A stretch of DNA of 64,000 nt from Skermanella rosea (GTDB lineage Bacteria; Pseudomonadota; Alphaproteobacteria; Azospirillales; Azospirillaceae): NCBI RefSeq assembly GCF_016806835.2, contig NZ_CP086113.1, forward strand, positions 434,001-498,000, written 5' to 3'. This document shows positions 8,053 through 15,865 of the stretch, one piece after another. Numbering within the stretch: position 1 is the stretch's first letter; the number at the start of each line of letters is the position of its first letter. The notes under the pieces are model-generated. The model searched no databases and was not told the DNA's origin. It saw only the letters and a program-made list of their open reading frames with translations. Made by a program: the position numbers and the translations under genes.

Positions 8053-9447
8053 TCATTCCAGCGGCTTCAGGCTGCCCAGCAGCGTGGGGATCAGCTCGCT
8101 GACCGTGGGGTGGATGTGCACGCAGCGCTGGATCACGGTATAGGGCGCCTTGGCCGCCATGACGTCCAGCAGCGAATGGACGATCTCGTCGCCCTCGATG
8201 CACAGCAGCGCCGCCCCCAGGATCAGCCGGGTCTCGCGGTCCACCAGCACCTTCATGAAGCCTTGGGTCTCGCCGCGCTCCTTGGCGCGGCCGACGCGGG
8301 TCATGGGCAGCACGCCCTTCAGCGCGGGCCGGCCGGTGGCCCGCACCTCCGCCTCGGTCATGCCGACGCGGCCCAGCGGAGGGTCGGTGAACAGGGCATA
8401 GGCCGTGATGCGGTCCGACACCCGGCGGGGATCGCCGTCGAGCAGGTTGGCCGCGACGATCTCGAAGTCGTTGTAGGAGGTATGGGTGAAGGCACCGCGC
8501 CCGTTGACGTCGCCCAGGGCCCAGATCCCTCCGGCCCCGCCGTCCTCGACGCTCGCCCGGAGCTGGTCGTCGACCTGGATGAAGCCGCGCTTGTCGGTGG
8601 CGACGCCGGCGGCCTCCAGGTTCAGGCCGTCCGTGTTGGGCACCCGGCCGATCGCCAGCAGCAGGTGGCTGCCGTCGATCCCGACGGGACTTCCGCCGGC
8701 GGTGGCGGTCAGCCTCATGCCGGAGCCCCGTTTCCCGACCGCGATGTCGCGGACCCCCAGGTGGATGTCGATGCCCTCCGCCGCCAGGATGCCGCGCACC
8801 GCGTCGGAAACCTCCGGGTCCTCCCGCGCGATCAGGCGGTCGGCATATTCGACCACCGTGACGCGGGAGCCGAAGCGGCGGTACATCTGGGCGAATTCCA
8901 GGCCGATATAGCTGCCGCCGGCGACGACCAGATGCTCCGGCACCGCGTCGAGCGCCATCATGGAGGTGTTGGTGAGATAGGGCATGCCGGACAGGCCGGG
9001 CCAGTCGGGCACCGTCGGCCGTCCGCCGGTATTGATGAAGATCCGGGGCGCCGTCAGGGTCTCGCCGTTCACCTCGACCTCGCGGGGACCGGTGAAGCGG
9101 GCCGATCCCCAGACCAGCGTCAGGTTCTCCGTTCCGCCCAGCCAGGACGCCAGGCTGTCCAGCGACGCTTGCACGATCCGGTCCTTCCGCGCCTTCACGG
9201 CCTTCATGTCGACCCGCACCTCGCCGCCGGTCAGCACGCCGTAATCCGCGGCGTGGCGCGCCAGATGGGCCACTCGGGCGCTGGCGACCAGGGTCTTGGT
9301 CGGGATGCAGCCGTCGTTGACGCAGGTCCCGCCCAGGTGCTCCCGCTCGATGACGGCCGTCCTCATGCCCGCCTGGGCCATCCGGACCGCCAGGAAGGGA
9401 CCGGCCTGGCCGCTCCCGATGATGATCGCGTCGAAACTCCTCGCCAT
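8053..9447 (-). CDS. FAD-dependent dithiol-disulfide oxidoreductase (mercuric reductase-like)
   Basis: A 464-residue class I pyridine nucleotide-disulfide oxidoreductase. It starts with an FAD Rossmann motif (AIIIGSGQAGP) and has the redox-active cysteine pair in GGTCVNDGCIPTK (residues 40-52). A second NAD(P)-binding dinucleotide motif is VVAGGSYIGLEFAQ, and the FAD motif near residue 310 is WALGDVNG. The C-terminal dimerisation domain contains HIHPTVSELIP with the His-Glu pair that activates the cysteines in this family. No N-terminal heavy-metal domain or C-terminal Cys pair is present, so a true MerA role is unlikely. It lies between the MFS gene (33 bp) and the peroxiredoxin gene (25 bp). 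The physiological disulfide substrate is unknown; reducing the neighbouring peroxiredoxin is a reasonable guess. Confidence 0.9.
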   Translation of the reverse strand: MARSFDAIIIGSGQAGPFLAVRMAQAGMRTAVIEREHLGGTCVNDGCIPTKTLVASARVAHLARHAADYGVLTGGEVRVDMKAVKARKDRIVQASLDSLASWLGGTENLTLVWGSARFTGPREVEVNGETLTAPRIFINTGGRPTVPDWPGLSGMPYLTNTSMMALDAVPEHLVVAGGSYIGLEFAQMYRRFGSRVTVVEYADRLIAREDPEVSDAVRGILAAEGIDIHLGVRDIAVGKRGSGMRLTATAGGSPVGIDGSHLLLAIGRVPNTDGLNLEAAGVATDKRGFIQVDDQLRASVEDGGAGGIWALGDVNGRGAFTHTSYNDFEIVAANLLDGDPRRVSDRITAYALFTDPPLGRVGMTEAEVRATGRPALKGVLPMTRVGRAKERGETQGFMKVLVDRETRLILGAALLCIEGDEIVHSLLDVMAAKAPYTVIQRCVHIHPTVSELIPTLLGSLKPLE

Positions 9448-9480
9448 GCCGTTTACTCCCCCGTCCTTGTCGGCGCCGCC

Positions 9481-10665
9481 TCAGGGGCGGCCTGCATTCG
9501 GAGATGTCCGCAGATTGAACCCCAGAACCGCCGCCAGCGCGAGGGCAACTCCGACTCCGGCCACCGCGGCGGGCCAGCCGAACCTGTCGAAGACCGGCCC
9601 GAGCGCGGCGCTCCCCGCCAGCCCGCCGGAGAAATAGGCCGCCAGATAGACCCCGCTCGCCGCCGCCCGGTCCGAAGCCGCCCGGCTGACGAAGCCGGTC
9701 GCCGTCGCCTGGGCGAAGAAGGTCCCGGCCCCCGCCAGCACCATGCCGAGCAGCACTTCCCACAGGTCCGGGCTCAGCAGCAGGGGCAGGCCCGCGGCCG
9801 CGACCCCCAGGCCGGTCCACAGGGCGGGGCGCACGCCCCGGCGCGCGGCGAACCCGCCCGCCAGCGGCGTCAGCACGATCGAGGGCAGGAAGACCAGATA
9901 GACGAGCCCGACCGACATCATGCCGAGACCGAGCGGCGGTGCGACCAGCACGAAATTGACGTAGGTGAAGACGCCGATGAAGGCGAACAGGATGCAGAAG
10001 CCGATTCCGAACGCGGACAGCACCGGCACCGTGCAGAGCCGGCCGAGGCGGCGCCACGGCGGGGCCGCCGGTCCGGCGGAGGCCGGCGCCGGGTGGCCCC
10101 GCATCATGGTCCAGGCCAGCGCCGCGCCGGCCAAGTTGAGGGCGGCGAACAGGACGAAGTTGCCGGCCAGCCCGAAGCCCTCGCTGACCGTCGCGGCGGC
10201 CAGGCGCCCGACCAGGTTGCTGGCGACGTTGCCCGTGACGTAGGCCGCGAAGTGCGTGCCGCCGCTGCCCCGTTCGCCGAGCCAGGCCAGCGTCAGGGCG
10301 AAGGCGGTGGACATGCACAGCCCCTGGAGCACGCGGAGCGCCGTGAAGACCTCCAGGCCGGGCGCCAGCGCCAGCAGGAAGGTCGGCACCGCCAGCAGCG
10401 CGAGGCTGGCGGTGACGCCGCCTCTCCGGTCGATCCGGTCGCCGAACAGCGCGGTCGCCAGTCCGGCCGCCGCCATGCCGAGCGTGCAGGCATTGACCGC
10501 CATGCCCATGGCCGAGGGCGTCACCCCGTAGGCCGCGGCCAGCATCGGCAGGATCGCCTGCGTCGCGAACAGGTCGACCACGGTGAAGAACGCCATCAGG
10601 GCTACGATCGCGGGACGGAGCGCCGGAGCGGACCTCATCCCGGGCAGGGCTCTCGTGACGGTCAT
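9481..10665 (-). CDS. MFS transporter
   Basis: A 394-residue polytopic inner-membrane protein with about 12 hydrophobic helices in two halves. The motif A-like loop between helices 2 and 3 is LFGDRIDRRGG. The opening segment (FFTVVDLFATQAILPMLA) and the VTPSAMGMAVNACTLGMA stretch resemble the YnfM/arabinose-efflux branch of the major facilitator superfamily, usually drug or metabolite exporters. The start at 10665 has GAGGAAG seven bases upstream. The gene sits between the cupin and FAD oxidoreductase genes in a leftward unit. Its substrate is not deducible. Confidence 0.88.
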   Translation of the reverse strand: MTVTRALPGMRSAPALRPAIVALMAFFTVVDLFATQAILPMLAAAYGVTPSAMGMAVNACTLGMAAAGLATALFGDRIDRRGGVTASLALLAVPTFLLALAPGLEVFTALRVLQGLCMSTAFALTLAWLGERGSGGTHFAAYVTGNVASNLVGRLAAATVSEGFGLAGNFVLFAALNLAGAALAWTMMRGHPAPASAGPAAPPWRRLGRLCTVPVLSAFGIGFCILFAFIGVFTYVNFVLVAPPLGLGMMSVGLVYLVFLPSIVLTPLAGGFAARRGVRPALWTGLGVAAAGLPLLLSPDLWEVLLGMVLAGAGTFFAQATATGFVSRAASDRAAASGVYLAAYFSGGLAGSAALGPVFDRFGWPAAVAGVGVALALAAVLGFNLRTSPNAGRP

Positions 10666-10741
10666 GGCGGCTTCCTCATCACAGGGATGGGCATGGAGCG
10701 GAGCGGGGAGGGGAGGGGCCGGAGAGGCGGCCCCCCAAGTT

Positions 10742-10773
10742 ACATCATGCCCGGGTCACATCATGCCCGGGTC
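10742..10773. repeat. 16-bp tandem duplication at the cupin stop
   Basis: Two perfect copies of ACATCATGCCCGGGTC lie head to tail (10742-10757 and 10758-10773). Read on the minus strand, each encodes the terminal D-P-G-M-M of the cupin protein. Because 16 is not a multiple of three, the duplication changes the stop from TAA to TGA and leaves the second copy untranslated. It looks like a recent slippage event. Confidence 0.85.
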
Positions 10774-11268
10774 AGCGTCCTTGACGTGCAGCAGGTCGGC
10801 GGAGAGCAGGACGGCGGTGCCCTTGCCGGTGTTCTTCCACCAGTGGGAAACGCCGTGCCGCTCCGCCGTGCTCTCGCCGGCCTTGTGGACGATCGGCACG
10901 GCGCAGGTGCTGGCATACTCGGTGATCTCGCCCTTGATGACGTAGATGATGGCGGGGCGGTCCTCGTGGCTGTGCCAGGGCACGACTCCGCCGGGCTTCA
11001 CCTCGATCCGGCGCAGGCGGAACTGGCGGTCCTGGATGGCGGCCGGCTCCTTCGCCACGTCGATCGAGGCGACGACCTTGTCGGTGACGTCCTTGGCCGG
11101 GCTCGGGTCCGGCATGCGGAGGCCGACGCCCTCCTGGCCCGCGGGGCAGGCGCCGGCCAGCGCGTCGGCGGGCGCCAGGGCCAGGGCGGAGCCGAGCAGC
11201 AGGGATCCCAGCAGCCCCCGCTTCAGGGCGGTCTTCAGGGAAAGCACGGCAGTGGAACGATGCGTCAT
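10756..11268 (-). CDS. Exported cupin-domain protein
   Basis: The 170-residue product starts at ATG 11268, with GGGAGA just upstream. A signal peptide covers about residues 1-38 (LGSLLLGSALALAPADALAG). The mature part is one beta-barrel cupin. The metal-binding motif 1 is VVPWHSHEDRPAIIYVIKGE (His, His, Glu pattern) and motif 2 includes HGVSHWWKNTGKG. Such periplasmic cupins bind a divalent metal and act as enzymes or small-molecule sensors. It is the first gene of a leftward group with the MFS, FAD oxidoreductase and peroxiredoxin genes, and is divergent from bdhA across a spacer holding a large palindrome. A longer open frame upstream reads through that palindrome and is not credible. Confidence 0.8.
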   Translation of the reverse strand: MTHRSTAVLSLKTALKRGLLGSLLLGSALALAPADALAGACPAGQEGVGLRMPDPSPAKDVTDKVVASIDVAKEPAAIQDRQFRLRRIEVKPGGVVPWHSHEDRPAIIYVIKGEITEYASTCAVPIVHKAGESTAERHGVSHWWKNTGKGTAVLLSADLLHVKDADPGMM

Positions 11269-11340
11269 GTGAAGTCTCCCGGTTGCCACGCCCGTCGCGT
11301 GGTGACGGGACCGAGCATCGTCGGGACGGGCGCTCGGGGG

Positions 11341-11403
11341 AAATGCCGGTTGGCTAAGCAATCGATAGCCGGCGTGTATCGACTGCTTAGCCAACCGGCA
11401 TTT
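11341..11403. repeat. 63-bp near-perfect palindrome between divergent operons
   Basis: The left arm AAATGCCGGTTGGCTAAGCA (11341-11360) is exactly repeated in inverse at 11384-11403. Six further bases pair after one mismatch (TCGATA/TATCGA), leaving a nine-base loop. It lies almost midway between the cupin start (72 bp away) and the bdhA start (70 bp away). No flanking target duplication was seen. It could be a MITE or REP-type element, a cruciform, or a paired operator for the divergent promoters. Confidence 0.85.
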
Positions 11404-11473
11404 CACGGCGGAGGCTCCCGGTGGGACAGTCCGGCCAGGATCATCGGACCCGTTCCACCAGAGAGGTCTCGCC

Positions 11474-12310
11474 ATGGATACGCTGACAGTGAAGGATCCC
11501 GCAGCCCCTGCCGCCGCCCCGACCGACGAGTTCGCGGGCCGGGTGGCGCTGGTCACCGGCTCGACCAGCGGGATCGGGCTCGGCATCGCGCGGGCCTTCG
11601 CCGCCCGGGGCGCCACAGTCGTGCTGAACGGCTTCGGCCCGGCGCGGGACATCGCCGAGGCGCGCAGCGCCATCGAGGAGGAGTTCGGGGTGGAGACGGC
11701 CTATTCGGACGCCGACATGTCCGACCCGGAGGCGATCGGCCGGATGATCGAGACGGCGGCGTACCGGCATGGACGGATCGACATCCTGGTCAACAATGCC
11801 GGCATCCAGCACGTGGCGCCGGTGACCGAGTTCCCGCCCGACCGTTGGGACCGGATCCTGGCGATCAACCTCAGCTCCGCCTTCCATACCGTGAGGTTGG
11901 CGCTGCCGGTGATGCGGCGGAACGCCTTCGGCCGGATCGTCAACGTCTCCTCGGCCCACGGTCTCGTCGCGTCGCCGTTCAAGTCGGCCTACGTCGCGGC
12001 CAAGCACGGCATCGTGGGATTCACGAAGACGGTGGCGCTCGAGGTGGCGGAGGAGCCCATCACCTGCAACGCGATCTGCCCCGGCTACGTCCTGACGCCG
12101 CTGGTCGAGCAGCAGATCGATGACCAGGCGAAGGTCCACGGCATCTCCCGCGAGGCGGTGGTCCGGGACGTGCTGCTGGCGCAGCAGCCGAACAAGCGGT
12201 TCGCCACCGTGGACGAGATCGGCGCGATCGCCGTGTTCCTGTCCAGCCACGCCGCCGCCTCGATCACCGGCGCCGCGATCCCGGTGGACGGCGGCTGGAC
12301 CGCGCACTGA
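11474..12310 (+). CDS. bdhA: 3-hydroxybutyrate dehydrogenase (SDR family)
   Basis: A 278-residue classical short-chain dehydrogenase with the NAD-binding VTGSTSGIGLGIARAF motif (about residues 28-43), NNAG (about residue 107), and catalytic Ser with YVAAK (Tyr/Lys). The substrate-loop signature LVEQQIDDQAKVHGISREAV and the following LLAQQPNKRF closely match D-3-hydroxybutyrate dehydrogenases, which interconvert 3-hydroxybutyrate and acetoacetate with NAD in the polyhydroxybutyrate cycle. An Ala/Pro-rich N-terminal extension of about 20 residues precedes the usual start. It is followed 28 bp later by a patatin gene, an arrangement seen with bdhA in other alphaproteobacteria, probably one operon. 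Confidence 0.92.
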   Translation: MDTLTVKDPAAPAAAPTDEFAGRVALVTGSTSGIGLGIARAFAARGATVVLNGFGPARDIAEARSAIEEEFGVETAYSDADMSDPEAIGRMIETAAYRHGRIDILVNNAGIQHVAPVTEFPPDRWDRILAINLSSAFHTVRLALPVMRRNAFGRIVNVSSAHGLVASPFKSAYVAAKHGIVGFTKTVALEVAEEPITCNAICPGYVLTPLVEQQIDDQAKVHGISREAVVRDVLLAQQPNKRFATVDEIGAIAVFLSSHAAASITGAAIPVDGGWTAH

Positions 12311-12338
12311 CCCTCCTACCGGACAGCGGAGAGCAGAC

Positions 12339-13514
12339 ATGCTGATGACCAGGACCGGGGCTGAACCCGGAACGGGCGCTGCGGCGAAGCCGCAGATCGA
12401 CAGGGAGACGCTGGGCCAGATCGTGCTGGTGTTCCAGGGCGGCGGCGCCTTGGGCGCCTACCAGGCCGGCGTCTACGAGGCGATGCAGGAGGCCGGGCTG
12501 GAGCCGGACTGGGTGATCGGCACCTCGATCGGCGCCATCAACGCCGGCCTGATCGCCGGCAACCGGCCGGGCAAGCGGCTGGCGCGCCTCCAGGAATTCT
12601 GGCGGAGGGTGCAGCACGGCCCGTTCCGGCAGCTGACCGCGGCCTCCTGGGGCGGCGGCCCGGAGGCGTTCAGCGCCCTGACGGCGGCGGCGGGAGTGGA
12701 CGGCTTCTTCCAGCCCAACCCCTGGGCCTTCCTCGGTATGAAGACCGTCCTCGGGCCGGAGAACGCCGGCTACTACTCGACCGAACCGCTGGCGAGGACG
12801 CTCGCCGACCTGATCGACCCGGACTGCCTGGGCGCCGGCCACCCGCGGCTGACGGTCGGCGCCGCCAATGTCCGGACCGCGGAGATGCATTACTTCGACA
12901 GCCGCACCGCGCCGCTGACGATCCGGCACGTGATGGCGTCCGGGGCTCTGCCGCCGGCCTTCCCCGCGGTCCGGATCGACGGCGAGCTCTACTGGGACGG
13001 CGGCATCCTGTCGAACACGCCCGTCGAGGCGGTGTTCGACGACAATCCCCGGCGCAGCGGCCTCGTCTTCGCGGTCCATATCTGGAGCCCCAGCGGGCCG
13101 GAGCCGGACAGCATCTGGAAGGTCATGAGCCGCCAGAAGGACCTTCAGTACGCCAGCCGGGCGGCCAGCCACATCGTCCGGCAGAAGCAGATCCACCGCC
13201 TGCGCCACGTCATCGCCGAACTGGCGGAGGCCCTGCCGGCCGACCGGCGCGACGATCCGCGCCTCCGCGAGCTGGCCGCCTACGGCTGCCTCACCCGGAT
13301 GCACGTGGTGCGCCTGCTGGCCCCGCCGCTGGCGGGCGAGGACCATTCCAAGGACATCGACTTCAGCCCCCAAGGCATCCGAGCCCGCTGGTCCGCAGGC
13401 TATGCCGACACCGCCCGCGTCCTGGCCGAGGCCCCCTGGACCCATCCCGCCGACCCGATCGAGGGCTTCATCCTGCACGATGCCAAGGCCGGCCGGGTCG
13501 TCGGGGAAGGCTAG
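12339..13514 (+). CDS. Patatin-like phospholipase (DUF3734 type)
   Basis: A 391-residue protein starting at ATG 12339, behind a GGAGA element. The patatin core shows the oxyanion loop VFQGGGALGAYQAGVY (residues 29-44), the nucleophile Ser in IGTSIGAINAG, and the catalytic Asp in YWDGGILSNTP. The C-terminal region (from about residue 250, with ASHIVRQKQIHRLRHVI) is the DUF3734 extension. These proteins are acyl hydrolases. The link to bdhA (28 bp apart, same strand) suggests a role with polyhydroxybutyrate granules or membrane lipid turnover, which is inference. No signal peptide is present. Confidence 0.9.
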   Translation: MLMTRTGAEPGTGAAAKPQIDRETLGQIVLVFQGGGALGAYQAGVYEAMQEAGLEPDWVIGTSIGAINAGLIAGNRPGKRLARLQEFWRRVQHGPFRQLTAASWGGGPEAFSALTAAAGVDGFFQPNPWAFLGMKTVLGPENAGYYSTEPLARTLADLIDPDCLGAGHPRLTVGAANVRTAEMHYFDSRTAPLTIRHVMASGALPPAFPAVRIDGELYWDGGILSNTPVEAVFDDNPRRSGLVFAVHIWSPSGPEPDSIWKVMSRQKDLQYASRAASHIVRQKQIHRLRHVIAELAEALPADRRDDPRLRELAAYGCLTRMHVVRLLAPPLAGEDHSKDIDFSPQGIRARWSAGYADTARVLAEAPWTHPADPIEGFILHDAKAGRVVGEG

Positions 13515-13685
13515 CCGCCGGACGCCGCGGCGCCTCTCGAAAGTGGTATGACGATACGAAATCGCCAGCAGCTCCATTGTCAGACCGACAGTTCTGTGGC
13601 TCAATATCAAAAAAACGCGCTGCCAAAGGCTCCGGGCCGGCAGCCGAATCAAGACCCGCGGGGAAGCTCAACAGAGGGGTTGAAT

Positions 13686-13952
13686 ATGAGGGACAATCTC
13701 GACACCCAGGCGCAGCTTTACTGGCGCGCCAATATCCAGACGGTCATGGCCTGTCTGATCGTATGGTTTCTCGTGTCGTTCGGAGCGGGAATAATCTTCG
13801 CCGATGCCCTGAACGGCATCATGCTCGGCGGTTTTCCCTTGGGCTTCTGGTTCGCCCAGCAGGGCTCCATCGTCATCTTCCTGCTGCTGATCATCTTCTA
13901 CGCTTGGCGAATGAACCGGCTGGACCGGAAATTCAACGTCGACGAGATCTAG
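13686..13952 (+). CDS. DUF4212 small subunit of sodium:solute symporter
   Basis: An 88-residue protein with two membrane helices (about residues 22-46 and 55-76), starting at ATG 13686 after a GAGGGG site. The sequence around YWRANIQTVMACLIVWFLVS, the short hydrophilic LGGFPLGFWFAQQGS turn, and the RMNRLDRKFNVDE tail match the DUF4212 family. These proteins are encoded immediately before VC_2705-type sodium:solute symporters. Here the symporter starts 24 bp downstream. It probably forms an accessory subunit of the transporter. Confidence 0.92.
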   Translation: MRDNLDTQAQLYWRANIQTVMACLIVWFLVSFGAGIIFADALNGIMLGGFPLGFWFAQQGSIVIFLLLIIFYAWRMNRLDRKFNVDEI

Positions 13953-13976
13953 GCGATCGCAGGGAAGGCTGAAACA

Positions 13977-15758
13977 ATGGAACTCCAGACACTTACTTAC
14001 CTGATCGTCGGAGCGACCTTCGCCCTCTATATCGGGATCGCCGTATGGTCACGGGCGGCGACGACGGGCGACTTCTATGTCGCCGGCAAGGGCGTCCACC
14101 CCATCGCCAACGGCATGGCGACCGGCGCCGACTGGATGTCGGCGGCTTCCTTCATCTCCATGGCCGGGCTGATCGCGTTCCTCGGCTACGGCGGATCGGT
14201 CTACCTGATGGGGTGGACCGGCGGCTATGTCCTGCTGGCGATGCTGCTGGCACCCTACCTGCGGAAATACGGCAAGTTCACGGTGCCGGAATTCATCGGC
14301 GACCGCTACTACAGCAGCGCCGCGCGAGTCGTGGCGGTGATCTGCCTGATCTTCATCTCCTTCGTCTACGTCGCCGGGCAGATGCGCGGCGTCGGCATCG
14401 TGTTCTCCCGCTTCCTAGAGGTCAGCATCGAGGTCGGGCTGATCGTCGGCATGGGGATCGTGTTCGTCTACGCCGTGCTGGGCGGCATGAAGGGCATCAC
14501 CTATACCCAGGTGGCCCAGTACATCGTCCTGATCACCGCCTATATCGTGCCGGCGGTCTTCATCTCCCTCCAGCTGACCGGCAACCCGTTCCCGCCGCTC
14601 GGCCTCGGCGGCACGCTGGTTGACAGCCCCGCGGTCAGCGCCGACGGCGTCTACCTGCTCGAACGGCTGAACGCCGTCGTCACCGAGTTGGGATTCGCGG
14701 CCTATACCGACGGCCAGAAGAGCGTCATCGACCTGTTCGCCATCACCGCGGCGCTGATGGTCGGCACCGCGGGGCTGCCGCACGTGATCGTCCGCTTCTT
14801 CACCGTGCCGCGCGTGCGTGACGCGCGCTCCTCGGCCGGCTGGGCGCTGTTCTTCATCGCCCTGCTGTATCTCTGCGCCCCGGCGGTCGGCGCCATGGCC
14901 CGGTACAACCTGATGGACACGCTCCAGGTCGGTGCCGTGGGCGCCCCGGACGGCAACCTGCTCTACCAGGACCGGCCGGCCTGGATGCAGCGCTGGGAAC
15001 AGACGGGCCTGCTGAAGTTCGAGGACAAGAACGGCGACGGCCGCATCCAGTACTACAACCCGGCGGGCATGAACGACGACCTGGAAAGGCAGTACGGCTG
15101 GGCCGGCAACGAGCTGACCGTCGACCGCGACATCATGGTGCTCGCCAATCCCGAGATCGCCAGGCTGCCCAACTGGGTCATCGCCCTGGTCGCGGCGGGC
15201 GGCATCGCGGCGGCCCTGTCCACCGCCGCCGGCCTGCTGCTGGTGATCTCGTCCTCGATCTCCCACGACCTGCTGAAAAGCACCCTCGCCAAGAACATGA
15301 CGGAGAAGAACGAGCTGATGGCGGGCCGCATCGCCGCCGGCGGCGCGATCCTGATCGCCGGGTACCTGGGCTACAATCCTCCCGGCTTCGTGGCGGAGGT
15401 GGTCGCCTTCGCCTTCGGTCTCGCGGCCAGTTCGCTGTTCCCCGCGATCATGATGGGCATCTTCGCGAAGCGGGTGAACCGGGAAGGGGCGATCGCCGGC
15501 ATGCTGACCGGCCTCATCTTCACGATGGGCTACATCGTCTACTTCAAGGGGATCTTCATCGAGCCGATCGGCGTCAACGCGCCGGCGAACTGGCTGCTGG
15601 GGATTTCTCCGGAAGGCATCGGGTTCGTCGGCATGCTGCTGAACTTCGCGGTCGCGTTCGCGATCAGCAAGGTGACGGCGGCGCCGCCGCGCGAGATCCA
15701 GGAACTGGTGGATTATATCCGGTCGCCGCGGGGCGCCAAGGCCGCGATCGACCACTGA
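13977..15758 (+). CDS. Sodium:solute symporter (VC_2705/ActP-like)
   Basis: A 593-residue SSS-family permease with about 13 membrane helices. The SSS core shows the AGKGVHPIANGMATGADWMSAA segment (split over residues 36-57) and GLPHVIVRFFTVPRVRDAR, typical of acetate/monocarboxylate-type symporters. A large extracytoplasmic loop (about residues 335-395) carries DKNGDGRIQ, an EF-hand-like calcium loop. The protein is co-transcribed with the DUF4212 subunit and followed by a cNMP/CBS/DUF294 regulator, a grouping common in proteobacteria. Sodium-coupled uptake of a short organic acid such as acetate is the best inference. Confidence 0.9.
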   Translation: MELQTLTYLIVGATFALYIGIAVWSRAATTGDFYVAGKGVHPIANGMATGADWMSAASFISMAGLIAFLGYGGSVYLMGWTGGYVLLAMLLAPYLRKYGKFTVPEFIGDRYYSSAARVVAVICLIFISFVYVAGQMRGVGIVFSRFLEVSIEVGLIVGMGIVFVYAVLGGMKGITYTQVAQYIVLITAYIVPAVFISLQLTGNPFPPLGLGGTLVDSPAVSADGVYLLERLNAVVTELGFAAYTDGQKSVIDLFAITAALMVGTAGLPHVIVRFFTVPRVRDARSSAGWALFFIALLYLCAPAVGAMARYNLMDTLQVGAVGAPDGNLLYQDRPAWMQRWEQTGLLKFEDKNGDGRIQYYNPAGMNDDLERQYGWAGNELTVDRDIMVLANPEIARLPNWVIALVAAGGIAAALSTAAGLLLVISSSISHDLLKSTLAKNMTEKNELMAGRIAAGGAILIAGYLGYNPPGFVAEVVAFAFGLAASSLFPAIMMGIFAKRVNREGAIAGMLTGLIFTMGYIVYFKGIFIEPIGVNAPANWLLGISPEGIGFVGMLLNFAVAFAISKVTAAPPREIQELVDYIRSPRGAKAAIDH

Positions 15759-15788
15759 GCATCGAGCACTGAGCATCGACCACCGGCC

Positions 15789-15821
15789 GGAAGGGCAGGG
15801 CGGCCGCCGTCCTGCCCTTCC
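15789..15821. terminator. Hairpin between symporter and DUF294 genes
   Basis: GGAAGGGCAGG at 15789-15799 pairs perfectly with CCTGCCCTTCC at 15811-15821 around an 11-base GC loop. No T-run follows, so it may attenuate or protect mRNA rather than fully terminate. Just upstream, a 14-bp unit (CACTGAGCATCGAG/C) is repeated twice over the symporter stop codon (15753-15780). Confidence 0.5.
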
Positions 15822-15865
15822 GCGCCATCGTATGGCAAACCACCGTGGTGGAGGCGACCTTGAAC

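Noticed and set aside
8053-9447. True mercuric reductase (MerA)
   Set aside because: It lacks the heavy-metal-associated domain and the C-terminal cysteine pair, and no mer genes are nearby.
8026-12123. A 1365-codon open frame on the plus strand
   Set aside because: It is antisense to the redox unit, is rich in Arg, Gly, Pro and His, and crosses the palindrome. It is a high-GC shadow of real genes.
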